Shown here: one piece after another, positions 45,344 through 59,314 of the stretch
Position numbering within the stretch: the stretch's first letter is position 1
How the letters are laid out: each line of letters begins with the position of its first letter
From: Camellia lanceoleosa
Taxonomy: Eukaryota > Streptophyta > Magnoliopsida > Ericales > Theaceae
Assembly: GCA_025200525.1 (NCBI GenBank)
Contig: CM045758.1
Coordinates: 170,142,101-170,206,100 of the forward strand
Length of the DNA stretch: 64,000 nt
Reading direction: 5' to 3'
Translations under genes and position numbers: made by a program
Notes under the pieces: generated by a model
Seen by the model: only the letters and a program-made list of their open reading frames with translations
Database searches by the model: none
What the model was told of the DNA's origin: nothing

Positions 45344-48300
45344 TTAGTGATGGCCCTTTCTGAGTGCTGAGAAGAATCCGCCTATTGATTTATCCTTGTG
45401 CCCCTCTCCATCATCTCCAACCTGTTTCAACAATGTCTAGGGTTTTAAATATTAACCATTACATATTGTCTTGTCGTATTGAAATTTTGGACTTTCGATA
45501 TTATTATTTATTGATATATCAGGGCAATATTGTCTCATATTGGCCGATATACAACCGTGTTGCCAACACTGACACATAAACTGATACCGTTATTTAAAAC
45601 TATGGTTCAATGTACAACAAACTTATCCCAGACAAGTGACCTACCTCCTTGCTAATCTGCTTCAGAATCTCTATAATTTCAGAGAAACTGGGTCTTAGAG
45701 TTGGATTTTGTTGCCAGCACTTTTCTAGCAGTTCTGCAAGCTTTGGATGAGTGTGCTTCGGAATTGTAGGCCGCAGACCCTGATAACAATTTCAACAAAA
45801 GTGAGTTATCATTTCCTAAGATCTCCACTACTGAATTTAGATATTTTTACTTAGAAAAAAAATAATAATAATAAATAAAGAAAAAAAGAAAAAGAAAAAA
45901 CCAATACCTCTTGTACAACACCAACAGCTGCTTGCAAAGGTGTCAAGTACGAGTATGGAAGCTGGCATGTTGAGTCATATCATACAATGTAAAGATGGTT
46001 ACTATGATGATGATGATGATACCAACAGAACTACAAATGAGAACAAAACACAGAAAGGCTTACTTCTCCTGTTAAAAGTTCCCATAGCACTATTCCGAAA
46101 CTGAAAATGTCAGCCTTGTGATCATACGGTTTGTGTTCAATGACCTTCAATGCATAAATACCATTTTATCGACAGAGTTTCTATTACAACAATGAAGGTG
46201 CTTTACAAACACACACAAATTCAAAAAACAAGCAGACAACAGGTTTCTAAATATCAAAGATATTTGAAAAACCACGTGGGCCTTAGATTTCTACAAACAG
46301 ATATTTTAAACAGAATTATCCATTGTTGACATGGAATTTATTGATAACAATGAAAACAACATTTTTATGATAAGACATGAACAAAGTACATACAACACCA
46401 AGAAGGTCGCAGCAAATAGAAAATGGAGCTAGCCATGACTAAATGAGCCACAATAAATTCAATTTTGGGTACACATATTCAACACCAAAACCGTTTATTT
46501 ACAAGTGTTAAAAATGCTGCAGGAACATAAAATATAAAGGTATCATATCATAATCCACTAAAAAAATAAAAAATAAAATGAAGCAGAAGAAAAACAAAAA
46601 AGAGGTTCCATTTCAACACAATTTTTAACAGGTCTTGGCACCAAAAATACGTGGTGAGACAATCACGGAACAGCTTCAATATTGGCCAGGAAGAAAGCCC
46701 TAGTAACATGCTTACGTAGCCAAGACCATTAACAGTTCTCGGCACCAACAATGTATGGCAAGCTACTAATGAATCATGATACAACTACAATTAGTAGCAA
46801 CTTTTCAGCAAGGAACTTATAGTAACATACACAGCCAAAAAAACAAAAACAAAAAGGTTATGCATTGGAAGTGACAGAAGTCCAGGCTCAGTGTATGAAA
46901 ACATGCTTACCTCAGGAGCCATCCAACGGTATGTTCCAGTTTCTGCAGTCATCACTCCAGATTGAGCTTGCACTCTTGAAACTCCAAAGTCAGCAACCTT
47001 AACAACCTATCCAAGAATTGGCCACTTTCAAATTTAAATAAAATTCAAGAGATTTAGCACAATGTTTCAGTAAAGAATTGGCCACTTTCAAATGATGTCC
47101 GCATGATTTTGACAAATGAACTCACCACAATATGCAAAACATATTTCCTATGGCCACAACTCAGACAGATGCTACGAATTTGCACAACTGACATTATAAT
47201 GTCTACATGTAACAAACAATCAACATTACTCAAAACACCAACCGGCCTTTGAATTTTAAGAATTGCCAAATATGAATGTATTCGGACCATTCAAAGGGCA
47301 GGTCATATGTATAGCAAAAGCAACTGGTTTATTACTACTGTAATCAATCACTATAGTATTGTATTTTCTTTGAATTTACATATAAGATCGAAAAAGATGG
47401 AGCAAAACCTAAACACTGATCTCAACTCTAAAAGAAAAAAATTATCGGAATTATTACAATGCTACAAAATATAATCAAATTAGGAAGAACGATTTGAAAG
47501 CGATACGATTGAAACTATAATACAAAAGCAAAAAAATCCGCATAAAATTCAAAAATGCCAGAATTATAATACATTTTAAAAGTAGAAAGGAGAAAAAAAA
47601 ATGCCAATATAATGATAAAATCACCATGGACAGAAAGAAAAATATCTGTATGAATACAAAGTGAAAGTAAATAGACAAACATGAAACTTGTAAGAAGAAA
47701 AATTATCATACATGAGGTCTGACTAAAATTAGAACTTGGAATTCACTCAAGAGTAGAGACCATGAGAGAGAGAGAGAGAGAGAGAACAAATAAAAAAGTT
47801 CACTTTCAAATGTGTATATAACATAAAATTGAAAGGACGATTAACAAAAGGATCAATCATATAAGACTTCCAAGAGCCTTTTACCTCATTCTCATCCATT
47901 AGTAGATTGGCAGTCTTCAGGTCTCTGTGGATAATATTATTTTGATGCAAATAGTTCATTCCCTTGGAAATATCAAGTGCTACTTTGAGTAGAACAGGAA
48001 GCTTAAATGCACCCTTTTGTTTATGCAGAAAGTTATAAACACTTCCTCTGGACATGAACTCTGATAAGACAGAAACAGGATCATCAAAAAGTGATTATTT
48101 TCCTCATAGCAAGGATGAATTATCACTTAGAATTTCACACAAGGTTATAACTTATAACAGACCATAATGCTGGAACAATAGTCACATTTTGGATTAATTC
48201 CAATTCGGAATAACAGTACTTTCCAACAACATAATATACCTTATGGTGATACATATTATCACCTAAGAATAGCATATATACACAAATAAAAATTTCACTG

Positions 48301-50337
48301 GAAGTACCAGTCAAAATGCACAGGTTTGGAGTTCGTGTGCATGCGCCTATGAATTGTACAACATTCTTGTGCCGAATTTTTCTGCAAAAACCAAAATAAG
48401 TTGTAAAAAAACAAGAACAGGCAGAATTCTCTTAATGTCAGCTTCTTCCAACCAGAACAATCTCCATGAAAGTAGGAACGATCCAATTTTAGCAATACAA
48501 ACCCAAAACTTCAAATCTATCTCAGGTTGTCTATAAAATCACCACATTTCAGTCCAGATTGAAGGCATGCCAAGACACAGTAAGCAGCCTCTTCAGCTGG
48601 ACCCAGATGAACTTTATACATAATTGATTAAATAATTGAATACCCCTGCAACAAAGAAGCCTAAAAATTTTGAAAAATTTGACCTGGACAATGAAGAATC
48701 CAGCAAAGTGACTGCCTATGCAATAATGAGGAAGATATACAGGAAAAATTTTACTACATTCGGGCACAACCTCTGGAAGCATAAAAGAACACTCCTTTCA
48801 CTATCAATTTTAGAAAAGGATGAACTAACTCGTGCCTGATAAAAATAAAAATAAATAGTGCCTGCCACACCTAAAAGGGTTTAATCTAACAGACCTCATA
48901 ATGAACACTTCCTGGGCAAACTCTCTCAGCATATCTTTATCCACAAGATCAGGCTTGAGGACTTTGATAGCCACCTCCTGACTGCAGTATGTGCCTTTAT
49001 ACCTGAAGAAGACAAATGATACAATATACTCACAGCTCAGACACAATCAGAAATAGGTTGAGAGTGACAAAACTCACAGATCACCAAATGAACCAGATCC
49101 AACTCTGCTTTCAAATTTCAGCAGGCTAGCATCAATTTCCCAGACATCAGCTCCATCAGTAGGTATTTTCACATAATCAGTAGAGGATTTAGATTGCACT
49201 TGGCTAGGTTCGATGATAGGAAACAATGCATGTTGATTTGAACAAATTTTATCCTGCAGAATATTTACAAAAAAATTCATTTACAAATAGATGCATAATA
49301 CATGGTAATTAAAACAGATGAACTACAGATCCAGAAACATAAGTGAAACATGATTAATTAAGCTCTGTAATAGGTCTATCAATGGCTGTGTATTTCAAAT
49401 ATCAACCAGATTTAACCCAAAAATCAAAATCAAAAACAAAAACAGAATTAGGCATTCTTGAGAAAATGGGGAAGAGGGTAGGAATAGCTAACGAAAAAGT
49501 CAGAAAGAAAGATAATGTCTAATAGTTTACGAACCAAAGCAAACTAAGCCTGCGTCCCAATCAACTAGGGTTGGCTACGTGAATCTTTTTTTGCCATTCC
49601 ACTCCAATAATTCAAATATTCATTGAAACCATGCACAACATAATAAAAGCTGGAGATTTGCTAGACAGAAATATGGAAAATATAAGTCAATATGGTTTTG
49701 AGATCTATCTTTATTAAAGTTTGATATTTGTCATACAGAATTGAAAGCAGAACAAGTCATAAAACTGAAGATGCCATTTAGATATGAGATTTCTCAATAA
49801 CTCTTAGGTTAATTATTAGTGCATGAGACAACACATAAGAGTAAAATAAAGCAGTAAGTCCTCAGCTCTCCAGCAACTTTGGATATTTTTCATTTCTGAC
49901 AGATTATTATTAGTAGTAGTAACCAGTTGAAATCATGTAACCCTTGCTGAAAAACAAATAAAAGGGGCAATATATATATATATATATATGAACATTTACA
50001 TGAGTTACTGTGGAGCATCAAAAGCAATAGAACAAAAACAGGTAAAGAACATAAATGATGTTTGCAGGCTTTTAGAGCTAATCAACTATAAAAAAAAGTG
50101 TAATTTTAGCATCAATAGAATCAATAAATATAATTCACCAGCTTTATCAGCAGAAAGCATTCATAATGAACAAATAGACTCTACATGCAACATTTGTGAA
50201 CGGACTTGTTCTTGTAAACATAATCCTGGTGGAGGATAAATACCTTGGACTTCAGAATTTCCTTTTCCAGTGCATTTTTAAGCTGCTCAGTTTCCTAAAT
50301 GTCACCAAAATGGAATTTAATCAGTATAAAATGTCAT

Positions 50338-50369
<32 letters not shown>

Positions 50370-53300
50370 AGGCAAAGTATTATTGTCTGCCTCTATATCT
50401 TAAAAAGAAGAGAGTTAAGAGCACCAAAACCAAGAAAAGTTCAGATTACTAGTATGAGTTCACAGAGAACAAATTATCAACAGCTATTATAATGTACACT
50501 TCATTAGTTCGCAAAAGAGAAAAAGGCCATCACATATAGCAACTGGCCAGCATATAAAACAAAAATAAAGAACATGTTAACATAATTCTACATACTTTCA
50601 CTTATAAAAATAATAAAAAAAATCTGCATATCTTAAAAATCCAGTTGAAATGACTTCTTCTACTTCAGTGTGCTGAACCCAAATTTTTTTTTTTCAACAA
50701 TACCACAAAATAATAACCTCAATGGAATAGGATATTTGTCGAGTTTAATTTAGGCACAGTGGCATCTCATGTCCTCGGAAATGTCATATTTACCACCAAA
50801 ACGGAATTTGAAACCATATAATACTGAAACAGAAAAATGCTTGCCCACCACAGTTCTTTCCGTTATTTCTAGAATTCACCATCCATCAGGAACAAATTTA
50901 TCAGCTTTTTCCTCTTGCACATGATGCAAAGATATTCAACATTGTCTTCAACCAGAAGTGGGATAGACACTGGTGTTTATACCTGAGTGCATTGCTCCAG
51001 AACAACTACCTTTACCTTTGATCCTGAAGCATAATGAAAAAACCTAGAGATAAAGAAAAGAATATGGAGTAATGTTAGGGATCTCAAATAATCTACCAAA
51101 TATTTTACCAGACCTTTCACATAGGTGTGGGACCCACACACATGTAGGTTTGTGTGGGTCCCACACCCATGTGAGAGATTTGGTAAAATATTTGGTAGAT
51201 TATTTGGGGTTTATAACATTTTCCAAGAATATAATATCCAAAATTTTTAAATGTTTCCTTTGGTCACTAAGAAAACAAAATGAAATGCAAATAAAATCCA
51301 TTTCCAACAAAAACCCACTGCTAGAAGTATGACATATGGACAAAAAACTTCAAATATATAACTAGGAATAATTAGACAGAACACATGCGCACACATACAC
51401 ACAAACGCAAAACCCCACAAAAGACTAAACAATAAGGAACAATTTATACATCCAAGAAATCAATAACCAGAAATTTGCACATCATGAATGGCTAAATGTT
51501 TTTCCCATGTCAGATACCCAGAGGATGTTTAGGAGACCATACCTCATGAGGCCAACCATCAACAACAAAGACATCTAAGGAGAAGCCATCAACAGTTGAA
51601 AAGGCATGCGCTTCTTGAATGTTCAGTCCAATCTCAGAAAGTAAGGAAGTCAACTGGATGTTTAACATAATAAAGATATCACAACCTTGAATGAGAAACT
51701 TTAGCATGTTATAATGGATTCAATCCCGATTTAAAAGCTCTATCAGAGTATTGTAATTCACTTCTCTTATTTTTGTTGTTTTCTTTTCTTCATTTGTTTA
51801 AAGAAACAATGAATGATACAAGCACAACAAAATGCAGTAAAACACAAGTACATGTAAGGCATACAAAAGCTCCATAAACTAACGAACTACCCATCATCCT
51901 CCCACACAATTATATATGCATCCATGAACAAAATCCTCGATTGAGTTGGAGACGGTCTGAAAGTCAAATTTTTAATGCATAACTTTGACAAAAACAAATT
52001 AATGGCATCCATATTGCAACAAGTTATCATGTTCCAGAATGCCAATTTGCAAAATTAATAACTACCATCGATTGTTCAAGAAAAAATAGGAAATGCATGT
52101 GTCAAACAACCAACTACTTTAGAAAGCTAAAGTTCTTAGCAAGCAGTTAATGTAATTGTTTTTATCATCAACATGCCCTGCCACATATGGCCAAACTCCC
52201 TCTCATGATTAGACCCAGCATGTGATTGTATAATGATATTACATTGACAGGATTCAACCACAGGGATTTCCTGCTATGATATGTGTTCTGATATTAGGAA
52301 GAAAAAACAGAAGAGGTGAAAAAGCATCCAAGAGAGCTTAACCTTGATAGGCCCAGATCCTCCTTTTATAGTATCATATGAAAATAAAAGTACTTTACAT
52401 ATTTGACAAACCACTAGTACATAGTCACTCTCAACTACATTAAAAGCACAACATTACTGTTCTATCTTACAAATCATTTAAATACCTATTGTTGTCTGGT
52501 ACAAGCAGTTGACAGTAAAGTAGTCAATCTCCATCCACATTGGACCATTCTAGATAGAATTTTCAGTCTAGCACAGGACCAGATAAAATAAAAAATAATA
52601 ATAATAATAAAAAATTTCATGTTCTGCACAGGCAAAACTTTTAGCCCGTTTCATGTAATTTAGGTAATCTAGTGAAAAATCATTATCAACATTGTTTTCA
52701 TTTTTTTATTTTTCGAAGTTTCAAACTAGATTACCAAAACATAGTTTTGAACTACATTAAGCATACGTTAACCATTGTTTACTACATCCAATTATCATTC
52801 AGATAGAAATAAAGGTACGGAAGGTAGTTCAAATCTAAACAAGCAAACTATAAGATAGGAGAAAATAGACTTTTTCCATTTCTCTGCCTGTCTAGGCATA
52901 CGCTAAATGGAGAGACAAACAGTAATAAATGGATGTGAAAGAAGTCTAGTCACTTTTATTTCTGGGCAGTACATGATTCATATGATTTGAACTGGCATTC
53001 AAACTTCCACTCCAATCACCACCTTAAAGGAGACAATTCTCTACATCATTGTTCTTAAGTACAAGATAGCATCTGCTACAATGTGCACAAAAGGGGCTCC
53101 AATGCATAAATTATCTAAAATGAAATAAATATCAACAGCCAGAACCATGGTGAATGTTCAAATATATTGGCTGCTTCTTTACATGGCTTGAAAGTTTAAA
53201 GCAAATCATATTTCAGTTATACGCATAGATATATATTAAGTCATTATATATATATATACATAAATATACTTATGCATGTACTTTTGCTAGGGATATCCTT

Positions 53301-56300
53301 GCTCAATGCAAGAAATAAATAATTGCATATTTGAAGAGACACGTAAAGATGTGAAAATTATCCATCACTAATTTCGTAACACATGGCAATAAAGGAAAAA
53401 CTTAGACAACTACCTGACTGAGGAGTTTTGGCCTGTCTACTGTCGAAAAAGTGATCTCGTGCATTGGCCTGCATGATAAACAGTTTAAAATGTCATTTGA
53501 ACAGGAGTAATATGTTTCAACCTTAATAAAACATAATGTACACAATGCAGAAGTACGGCTAATGTCCTTTTCTGAACAGCTAAAGAAGGGATCGAGTCAA
53601 TAGTCATCCTTCTAAAAGCAAATCAATTTTGGTATGAAGAATCTGAGGTTGGAAAATAGAACAGGAGGACAGCAGCATTCTTCTATATCTTTACCTAGAA
53701 ACTTCAACTTATTTTATCCAACTTTTTCATACTATTTTGTGCAGCAATACTACAAGAAATTAAACAAAATAGAATACAAATAAAGGAAAATGGAAAAAAA
53801 CTGAAAAAGAATAGAACAATAAAATCCCACAGTAAACTACATTTCAAACGCAACTATGGCACCTTCTCCTCGAGTGGTTAGCTTAGTGGTTTGATGCATG
53901 CATTTACTTGACTTAACTAAGCCTTATCCCAACTTGTTGGGATCAGTTACAAGAATCCTAGATCACCATAACTTCAGGTAAATAGCATGCTACCATGTTT
54001 TTCCTTACTATCTCAATTCATGTTAATATTGGTCTCCCTCTTCTCCTAACATTACCCTTAATGCGGACATTATAATTTCCTTACTATTGCAAATATTGGT
54101 CTCTACTGCAGACTGCCAAACCATCTCAGCTGCTTTCTCTTATTTATCTCCGTTGGATGCTAACTGTCTCACAAATTCTTCGCTTCCTAGCTCTATCCTT
54201 TCTCATTTTACCACACATTCACCTAAGCATCCCATTTTGTCACACTCATTTTTCTAACACTTTCTATATTAGGTGCCTAACTTTCTTTCTAGTAAAGCAT
54301 TACTAGTCATATAGCCTTCTTTAGGATTTTCTTTTGAAGTATATGTAACTTATACAATACAACAGAAAAGTTTCTCCAATTATCACATTCTATTTTATTT
54401 TATTTCTATAAGTAACACCATCACTAGTCTCTTATTTCCTATCATAATCGAGTCTATATAACAAAATTAGTGCCTAGCCAAGTACTTAAAATGATTAAGT
54501 AAATAAATGAAATTAACAGTCAAATAAAATATAAGCTTTATGAAAGCTATGAAGCCTACCTGCTCCCCCTAAGAAAAGAAGTCCTTCTCATGCTATGAAA
54601 TTAGTGATTTAAAAATAATAATAATAAAAAAGTAAGAACGGAAAGAACCAAAACAAAACCAAGAAGCAAAAATAAAAAGAAACAGCACCAATGTGTGTGG
54701 TTCAGAATCCATTGTGAAAGTTGCTGCAAGTTTTCAATTTGTTCCCACATTTTACAATTTAAACCCCTATGTATTGATACCACAAAGATGGAGTAAAAAA
54801 CTCATGTATAATTAGGAACACTGCGTTTGAGAGAGAGAGTTTCTCTAACTTGGATGGTTTTAAATTATTTGAAGAAGACACCCAAATTCCAAGAATTTAC
54901 TTTCAAATCTTTCAGCACAACAACTATAACCCCTCCATCCCTAACAATAATGATATTGTCCACTTTAGATTATGTCCTCATGGCTTTAAAACACAAGTTT
55001 GAGGAATGGATCTGAACGAACTCAAATAGCCCAAAAACTTTTCCCACCCAAGCGATGTGGGACAAGGTACAACATGACCACACATCCACATGAGACCAAT
55101 GAATCCCACCAGGATTCAAGTGGTGACTCACACCACGCCTCCGTTAGGCAATGCAATAACACATTGGCCCCATAAAACTTAATATAGCTCAAACACACAA
55201 GGCAGGTCCCACTCTAATACCAATTATAACAATTAATGATTCCCTGCAAGATTCAAGAGGTGGGTGGCTCACACCATGTCTCCATTGCATGATGTAGATG
55301 TAGTACTTCTATCTGTACAGTACAACACGATCTTGCACAACTCAGCAAGGACCACACACCAGGAGACAGGTCCCGCTCTAATACCAATTGTAACACACAA
55401 TGATTCCCACTGGGACTCAAGAGGTGGCTCACACCATGCCCCCACTACATGAAGTAGCACTTTGGTACATACAACACAACATGTTGGTCCCGCATAGCAT
55501 GGCCCACACACCATGAGGCAAATCTTGCTTTGATAACAATTGGATCGCCCCCATCTCAAGCAGCAATTGATACAATAAAGATATTGTCCTCTTCAGGTTA
55601 GACTCTCATGGCTTTAAGATGTGTTGTTACAAGGAAGGCATGCGAATTCACCCATATAGCAAAAAAACTTTTCAAACCCAAGCGATGTGAGACGAGGTAC
55701 TACAAGAACTTATAGAGCATATCCTTTGCCATGAACTTACTCAATAGCCTTTCGAACATATCTCACAGAATTATAAGAATGAAATGAGAAAATTCTGCTA
55801 TCTTACATATAGAGAGTACTAACATACACATGACACTCAAATGCCAAACTGATGTAATCTCAGCTTCTAGTGTATTTCTACTTTAAATCATTTTTGTTCA
55901 ACACCCTTTATGATGTTCTTTTCCTAACGCTATCCAATTGATGATTTTTTGATGGGTTCAAGGCAAGGAAAGCTTTTAGATTAGGGTTCTATTAGGTAAA
56001 AATAAACCTTCTAGAAAAGAGCTAAAATCGATTGATTTAAAATGTTGATGGTTGAAGGATTAACAGAAAATTGCTATTGTTTATTCCTCTTTTCTGAAAA
56101 TTGAGTTTTTTGTTTTTACTAAAATTTTTAAATATTTAAAGTAAATTTTTTAGTTCTTAGATACACCTAATATAAATACACTTAAAAAGTATAATATTTG
56201 TGAAATTTTTTTTTTTAAAAAAAAAAAATCACTAAATACCAAAAAGAAAAAAAAAAGAAAAAGAAGAACTCAATATATTTTTGTATTCTTATGTATTTAT

Positions 56301-59300
56301 TGATTTTTTAAAAATATTTTTTCAAAAATATCTTACTTTTTAAGTACATCTAGGTTAGGTGCATTTCAAAAAGTAAAAAATTTGGTTAAAATATTAGAAA
56401 AAATCACTAAAAACAAAAAAACACGAAAAATAAAAAATTCAATTTTAAGAAAATCAATCAAAACCAAACAATTCTATTGATTTTATGGGTTTCTTGTGTT
56501 AAATCACCCACTACTAATGGGTTGGGGTAGATTGGGAATTGCTATGCTAGGGCCTTGAGACCAATTTTTTTTTGGGGAGCTGTGAGTGAATACCTTGAGA
56601 ATAGTGTCATGTGAATAAAAGAAGAAAAGGAAGAAATAATGGGGGAAAACAATTCATTAAGTTAGTTCATTTATAACCACCATAGATCCCACAATTAGGA
56701 CTACAATTATTTTCTCTGAGTCTTAAAGTCAAATTCCAAGACAAACTAATGATCTCCAGAAAATTCCCATAAAGTTGAAGGAAACACTTTAAGAAGTTAA
56801 TCATTATTGTAGTCTCCAAACAGAAGAAACTTGGAAAATTAATTGTTAATGGGCAAGGCCACATGAAAAATTATTTACCACTGAAATATCATAAATTAAT
56901 CTAAAAAATTTAGAATAATTGAATATACCAAGTGGATAGCTTAATATATTTGTTCAAATAAAAGTAGACCAGACAACCAATAACCAATTAAAGCATCCTA
57001 CAGCAAATAAATATAAACTTAGTTCAACAAGATTTTGTAAAATGTCACTAGTGACACCATGGACACTAAATTTGGTGCTTATGAATAAACCAAAGAAATC
57101 ATTTGATCTAGTGCTAATTTTTTCAAAGTTTTACCGGGAAAACTGTGCAGTGGAATGAACAACACTATCTCCGTCTTCAACTTCAGATGTGTAAGCTTGA
57201 AGTACAAGAGCTTCAAGATTAGGTGACGAACCAAACGTAGGGGGTGGATGGATTCTGGAATAGAGAGAGAGTAGAATAATTCAATAAAAAATGCAAAGAA
57301 AAGCTACCCAGGATATGAAGAAATAAAGCAAACATAGCACAGAAAGTGACACTGATAGATGTTTGAAAAGACTAAAAAACAAATCAAGATCATATCATAG
57401 TTTACCCCTGTCTACTAGAATGATTTGCATAACTTTGAGCGTCTTCTTTCACTAGAGAATCCAAATGATTAGAGTCAACTGAATTTCCACAAGAGGTAGG
57501 ATGAACCTGCATAAGATGATCCAAATCCAATACATAAGGCCATCAAGACATTGAACTGAGATCAATGGCAAAAGCTCTTACAAGATTCCAAAATCAAGCT
57601 AAGAGGAACAAATACTTGTGCCAATTCATTAGATGGACGGATGGAGATTGCAGAGCTTGCCAGTGGAAGAAGACAGTGAGTCCGCAGCGAAAAAGAAATG
57701 GGTTTGGATTCATTTTTACATCCGAAAGGGTACAGTATGACGTCCTATACAGATCCATGGAAATTGGGCACTAAACAAAAATATTTTTCATTCACAGACA
57801 CGTCTTATACATGTACAGTATGTGGATCAACTATGATACTAATGAAGATAACGTCTGCCTTCAGTGTTTTAGAACATTTATTAGGGCAATTTGCGTTTGC
57901 ATTGCCAATGCCAACATAACAAAGGAGCATTTTTTCTAGTGGGCAAAAAGCTTTATCCTAGCCAAATCAAGAGAGAGGCCTAAGGTCACCAAATTTATCT
58001 TAAAGTCCCTCATGGTAATACAGAAAACTATAAAAACATTCCTCAAACACACACACAAAATAATAATAATAATAATTTAAAAAATATATAAATTGCCTAG
58101 AGATCTGGCTAAGTTGCTGGTCAACAAACCTGAATGCAATCAAACAAGTTTATAAATTTTTTGAACTCCAGACTATCAAAAAGGGATGCAAAGTTCCATA
58201 AAAAACCCCAATCAATTTAGTAAAGCCTTTGTCCAACCACTTGGAACAATTATCAAATCTTGAATCACGGTTCTTCCCAAAAGCCAATACTTTCTTTCTT
58301 GTTAAAGTTTACACAAGAAAGAATAAAAAATAGGTGGTGGTGAAGCAGGAGATTGTTAAATACAACTTACTGATTAAACAACCACCCCTCTACGAATGTG
58401 ATAATGATGGAGCCCTTCTAGATGTAAGTTAAACAACATCTTCCCCGGCCTCTTTCACATCACGAAATCAAATTTTTGCACAAGCCTGTCAACAACACTT
58501 AATCTGAAATGAAGTTTGTATTGTATAAACGAGAAAAAATTGTTTGAATTATCTTTTAATTCTACAAAAACTGTCCCTGCCAACAGATTTACTCCCACTA
58601 AACAAGCATTACTATCCATTGATGATAGATAGCATAACTATAAAGGCCATCTCATCTCACTGAGTAGGTTGAATATAAATTATATCACCTCTATTCCACC
58701 ACACCACAAGACACGATTTGTTTCTGGTGATGAAGGAAAATACAAGGATCATCATCTAATGAATTTACGGCAAAAGGGGTCTAGATTGACAATGAAACAA
58801 ATCTAAATTCTGATTACCTGCACAAGACGAACTTCAAATACAGGTCGAGCAGCAGGGTCTTCCGCCAGATGAAGTAGTCTCTTGTGCGTGAGCACATCTT
58901 CAGCCCTTTCCACGTTCACATCCAATGCATATCTACACATCACCAATCAAACTCGTCACCGAGATACAGAGGAATATGATCAAATCAATTTGAAATAAAC
59001 ACGCATGATTTGATTTGAAGCATGGAAATCGCGAACACGAGAAGGTAATCCAATTATTTTAATTTCGCCGTCTTTTTCAGGGAAACCAAACAGGATAATG
59101 AATTGAATTGAATTGAATACCTAGGAGGGAGACGATTGAAGTGAAGCCAGAGTTGGTCTTCGAAACCAGGGAGATTGGCGTCTTGGTGATTCAAGTGTTG
59201 GAGTCGAGTGAGGACTTCGTTGAAGACTTCGAGTCTCTGTCCGTCCTGTCGATTTTGCTTCGGCGACGAATCCACAGCTCTACTGCCCCAACTCTCGTCG

Positions 59301-59314
59301 TCTTCCATCGCCAT
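45344..59314 (-). CDS. STY17: ACT-domain Raf-like protein kinase, STY8/17/46 clade
   Basis: A complete gene of 16 exons encodes 574 aa. Exons in gene order: 59121-59314, 58818-58932, 57406-57506, 57135-57254, 53414-53468, 51543-51653, 50244-50294, 49078-49253, 48895-49002, 48308-48381, 47885-48060, 46911-47006, 46064-46144, 45908-45961, 45645-45779, 45344-45421. All introns are GT-AG and every phase joins. An ACT regulatory domain covers ~178-250. The kinase domain covers ~295-546, with P-loop GSGSFG (301-306), Lys321 in [12 protein letters not shown] (Asp415), DFG (433-435) and WMAPE (459). All catalytic residues are present. The end [12 protein letters not shown] is typical of the clade. 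STY8, STY17 and STY46 phosphorylate transit peptides of plastid precursor proteins in the cytosol (known in Arabidopsis). Choice of STY17 rests on remembered synteny with LTO1 and SEN1; by sequence STY46 fits as well. The ATG at 59314 opens the acidic start [10 protein letters not shown]. Confidence 0.93.
49540..49620 (+). repeat. Retroposon fragment in kinase intron
   Basis: CTAAGCCTGCGTCCCAATCA and CTAGGGTTGGCTACGTGAAT match a widespread plant retroposon phrase (CTAAGCCTT.TCCCAA..TGTTGGG). The same phrase occurs near 53918-53960. Confidence 0.45.
51072..51222. mobile_element. ~150-bp near-perfect hairpin MITE in kinase intron
   Basis: The two arms fold back almost completely. AAATAATCTACCAAATATTT, then TACCA..., on the left pairs with TGGTAAAATATTTGGTAGAT on the right. 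The inner arms TGTGGGACCCACACA and TGTGTGGGTCCCACA continue the stem. The loop is about ACATGTAGGTT. The outer parts ATGTTAGGGATCTC / ATGTTATAAACCCC are imperfect. Confidence 0.8.
53918..54470 (+). repeat. Degenerate retroposon sequence in kinase intron
   Basis: It starts TTAACTAAGCCTTATCCCAA, then CTTGTTGGGATCAGTTAC, a phrase common near the 3' parts of plant non-LTR retroposons. The following ~500 bp has a different, CT-rich composition (TGGTCTCCCTCTTCTCCTAA). No frame is preserved. Probably an old LINE remnant. Confidence 0.4.
54925..55710 (-). mobile_element. TRIM-like miniature LTR retrotransposon in kinase intron
   Basis: Two related ~115-150-bp segments bound a short non-coding interior. 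Left: GATATTGTCCACTTTAGATT, then CTCATGGCTTTAA, then CCCAAGCGATGTGGGACAAG. Right: GATATTGTCCTCTTCAGGTT, then CTCATGGCTTTAA, then CCCAAGCGATGTGAGACGAG. On the minus strand the right segment is followed by TTGTTATCAAAGC, and two interior sites read TTGGTATTAGAG. These resemble the primer-binding site for initiator tRNA-Met used by copia/TRIM elements. The interior repeats a ~165-bp unit (TTCAAGAGGTGG...TCACACCATG). No coding capacity, as expected for TRIMs. Confidence 0.6.
56095..56475. repeat. AT-rich interspersed repeat, copy B
   Basis: Same order of landmarks as 3430-3830: ATACACCTAATATAAATACA, CACTAAATACCAAAAAG, TTTTTGTATTCTTATGTA, TACATCTAGGTTAGGTGCAT and AAAACCAAACAAT. Same orientation, moderately diverged. 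It lies in the long kinase intron between 53468 and 57135. Confidence 0.5.

Noticed and set aside
57565..57919. 69-aa and 73-aa plus-strand ORFs opposite the kinase intron
   Set aside because: No recognisable domain, splice pattern or leader; treated as chance ORFs in an intron.
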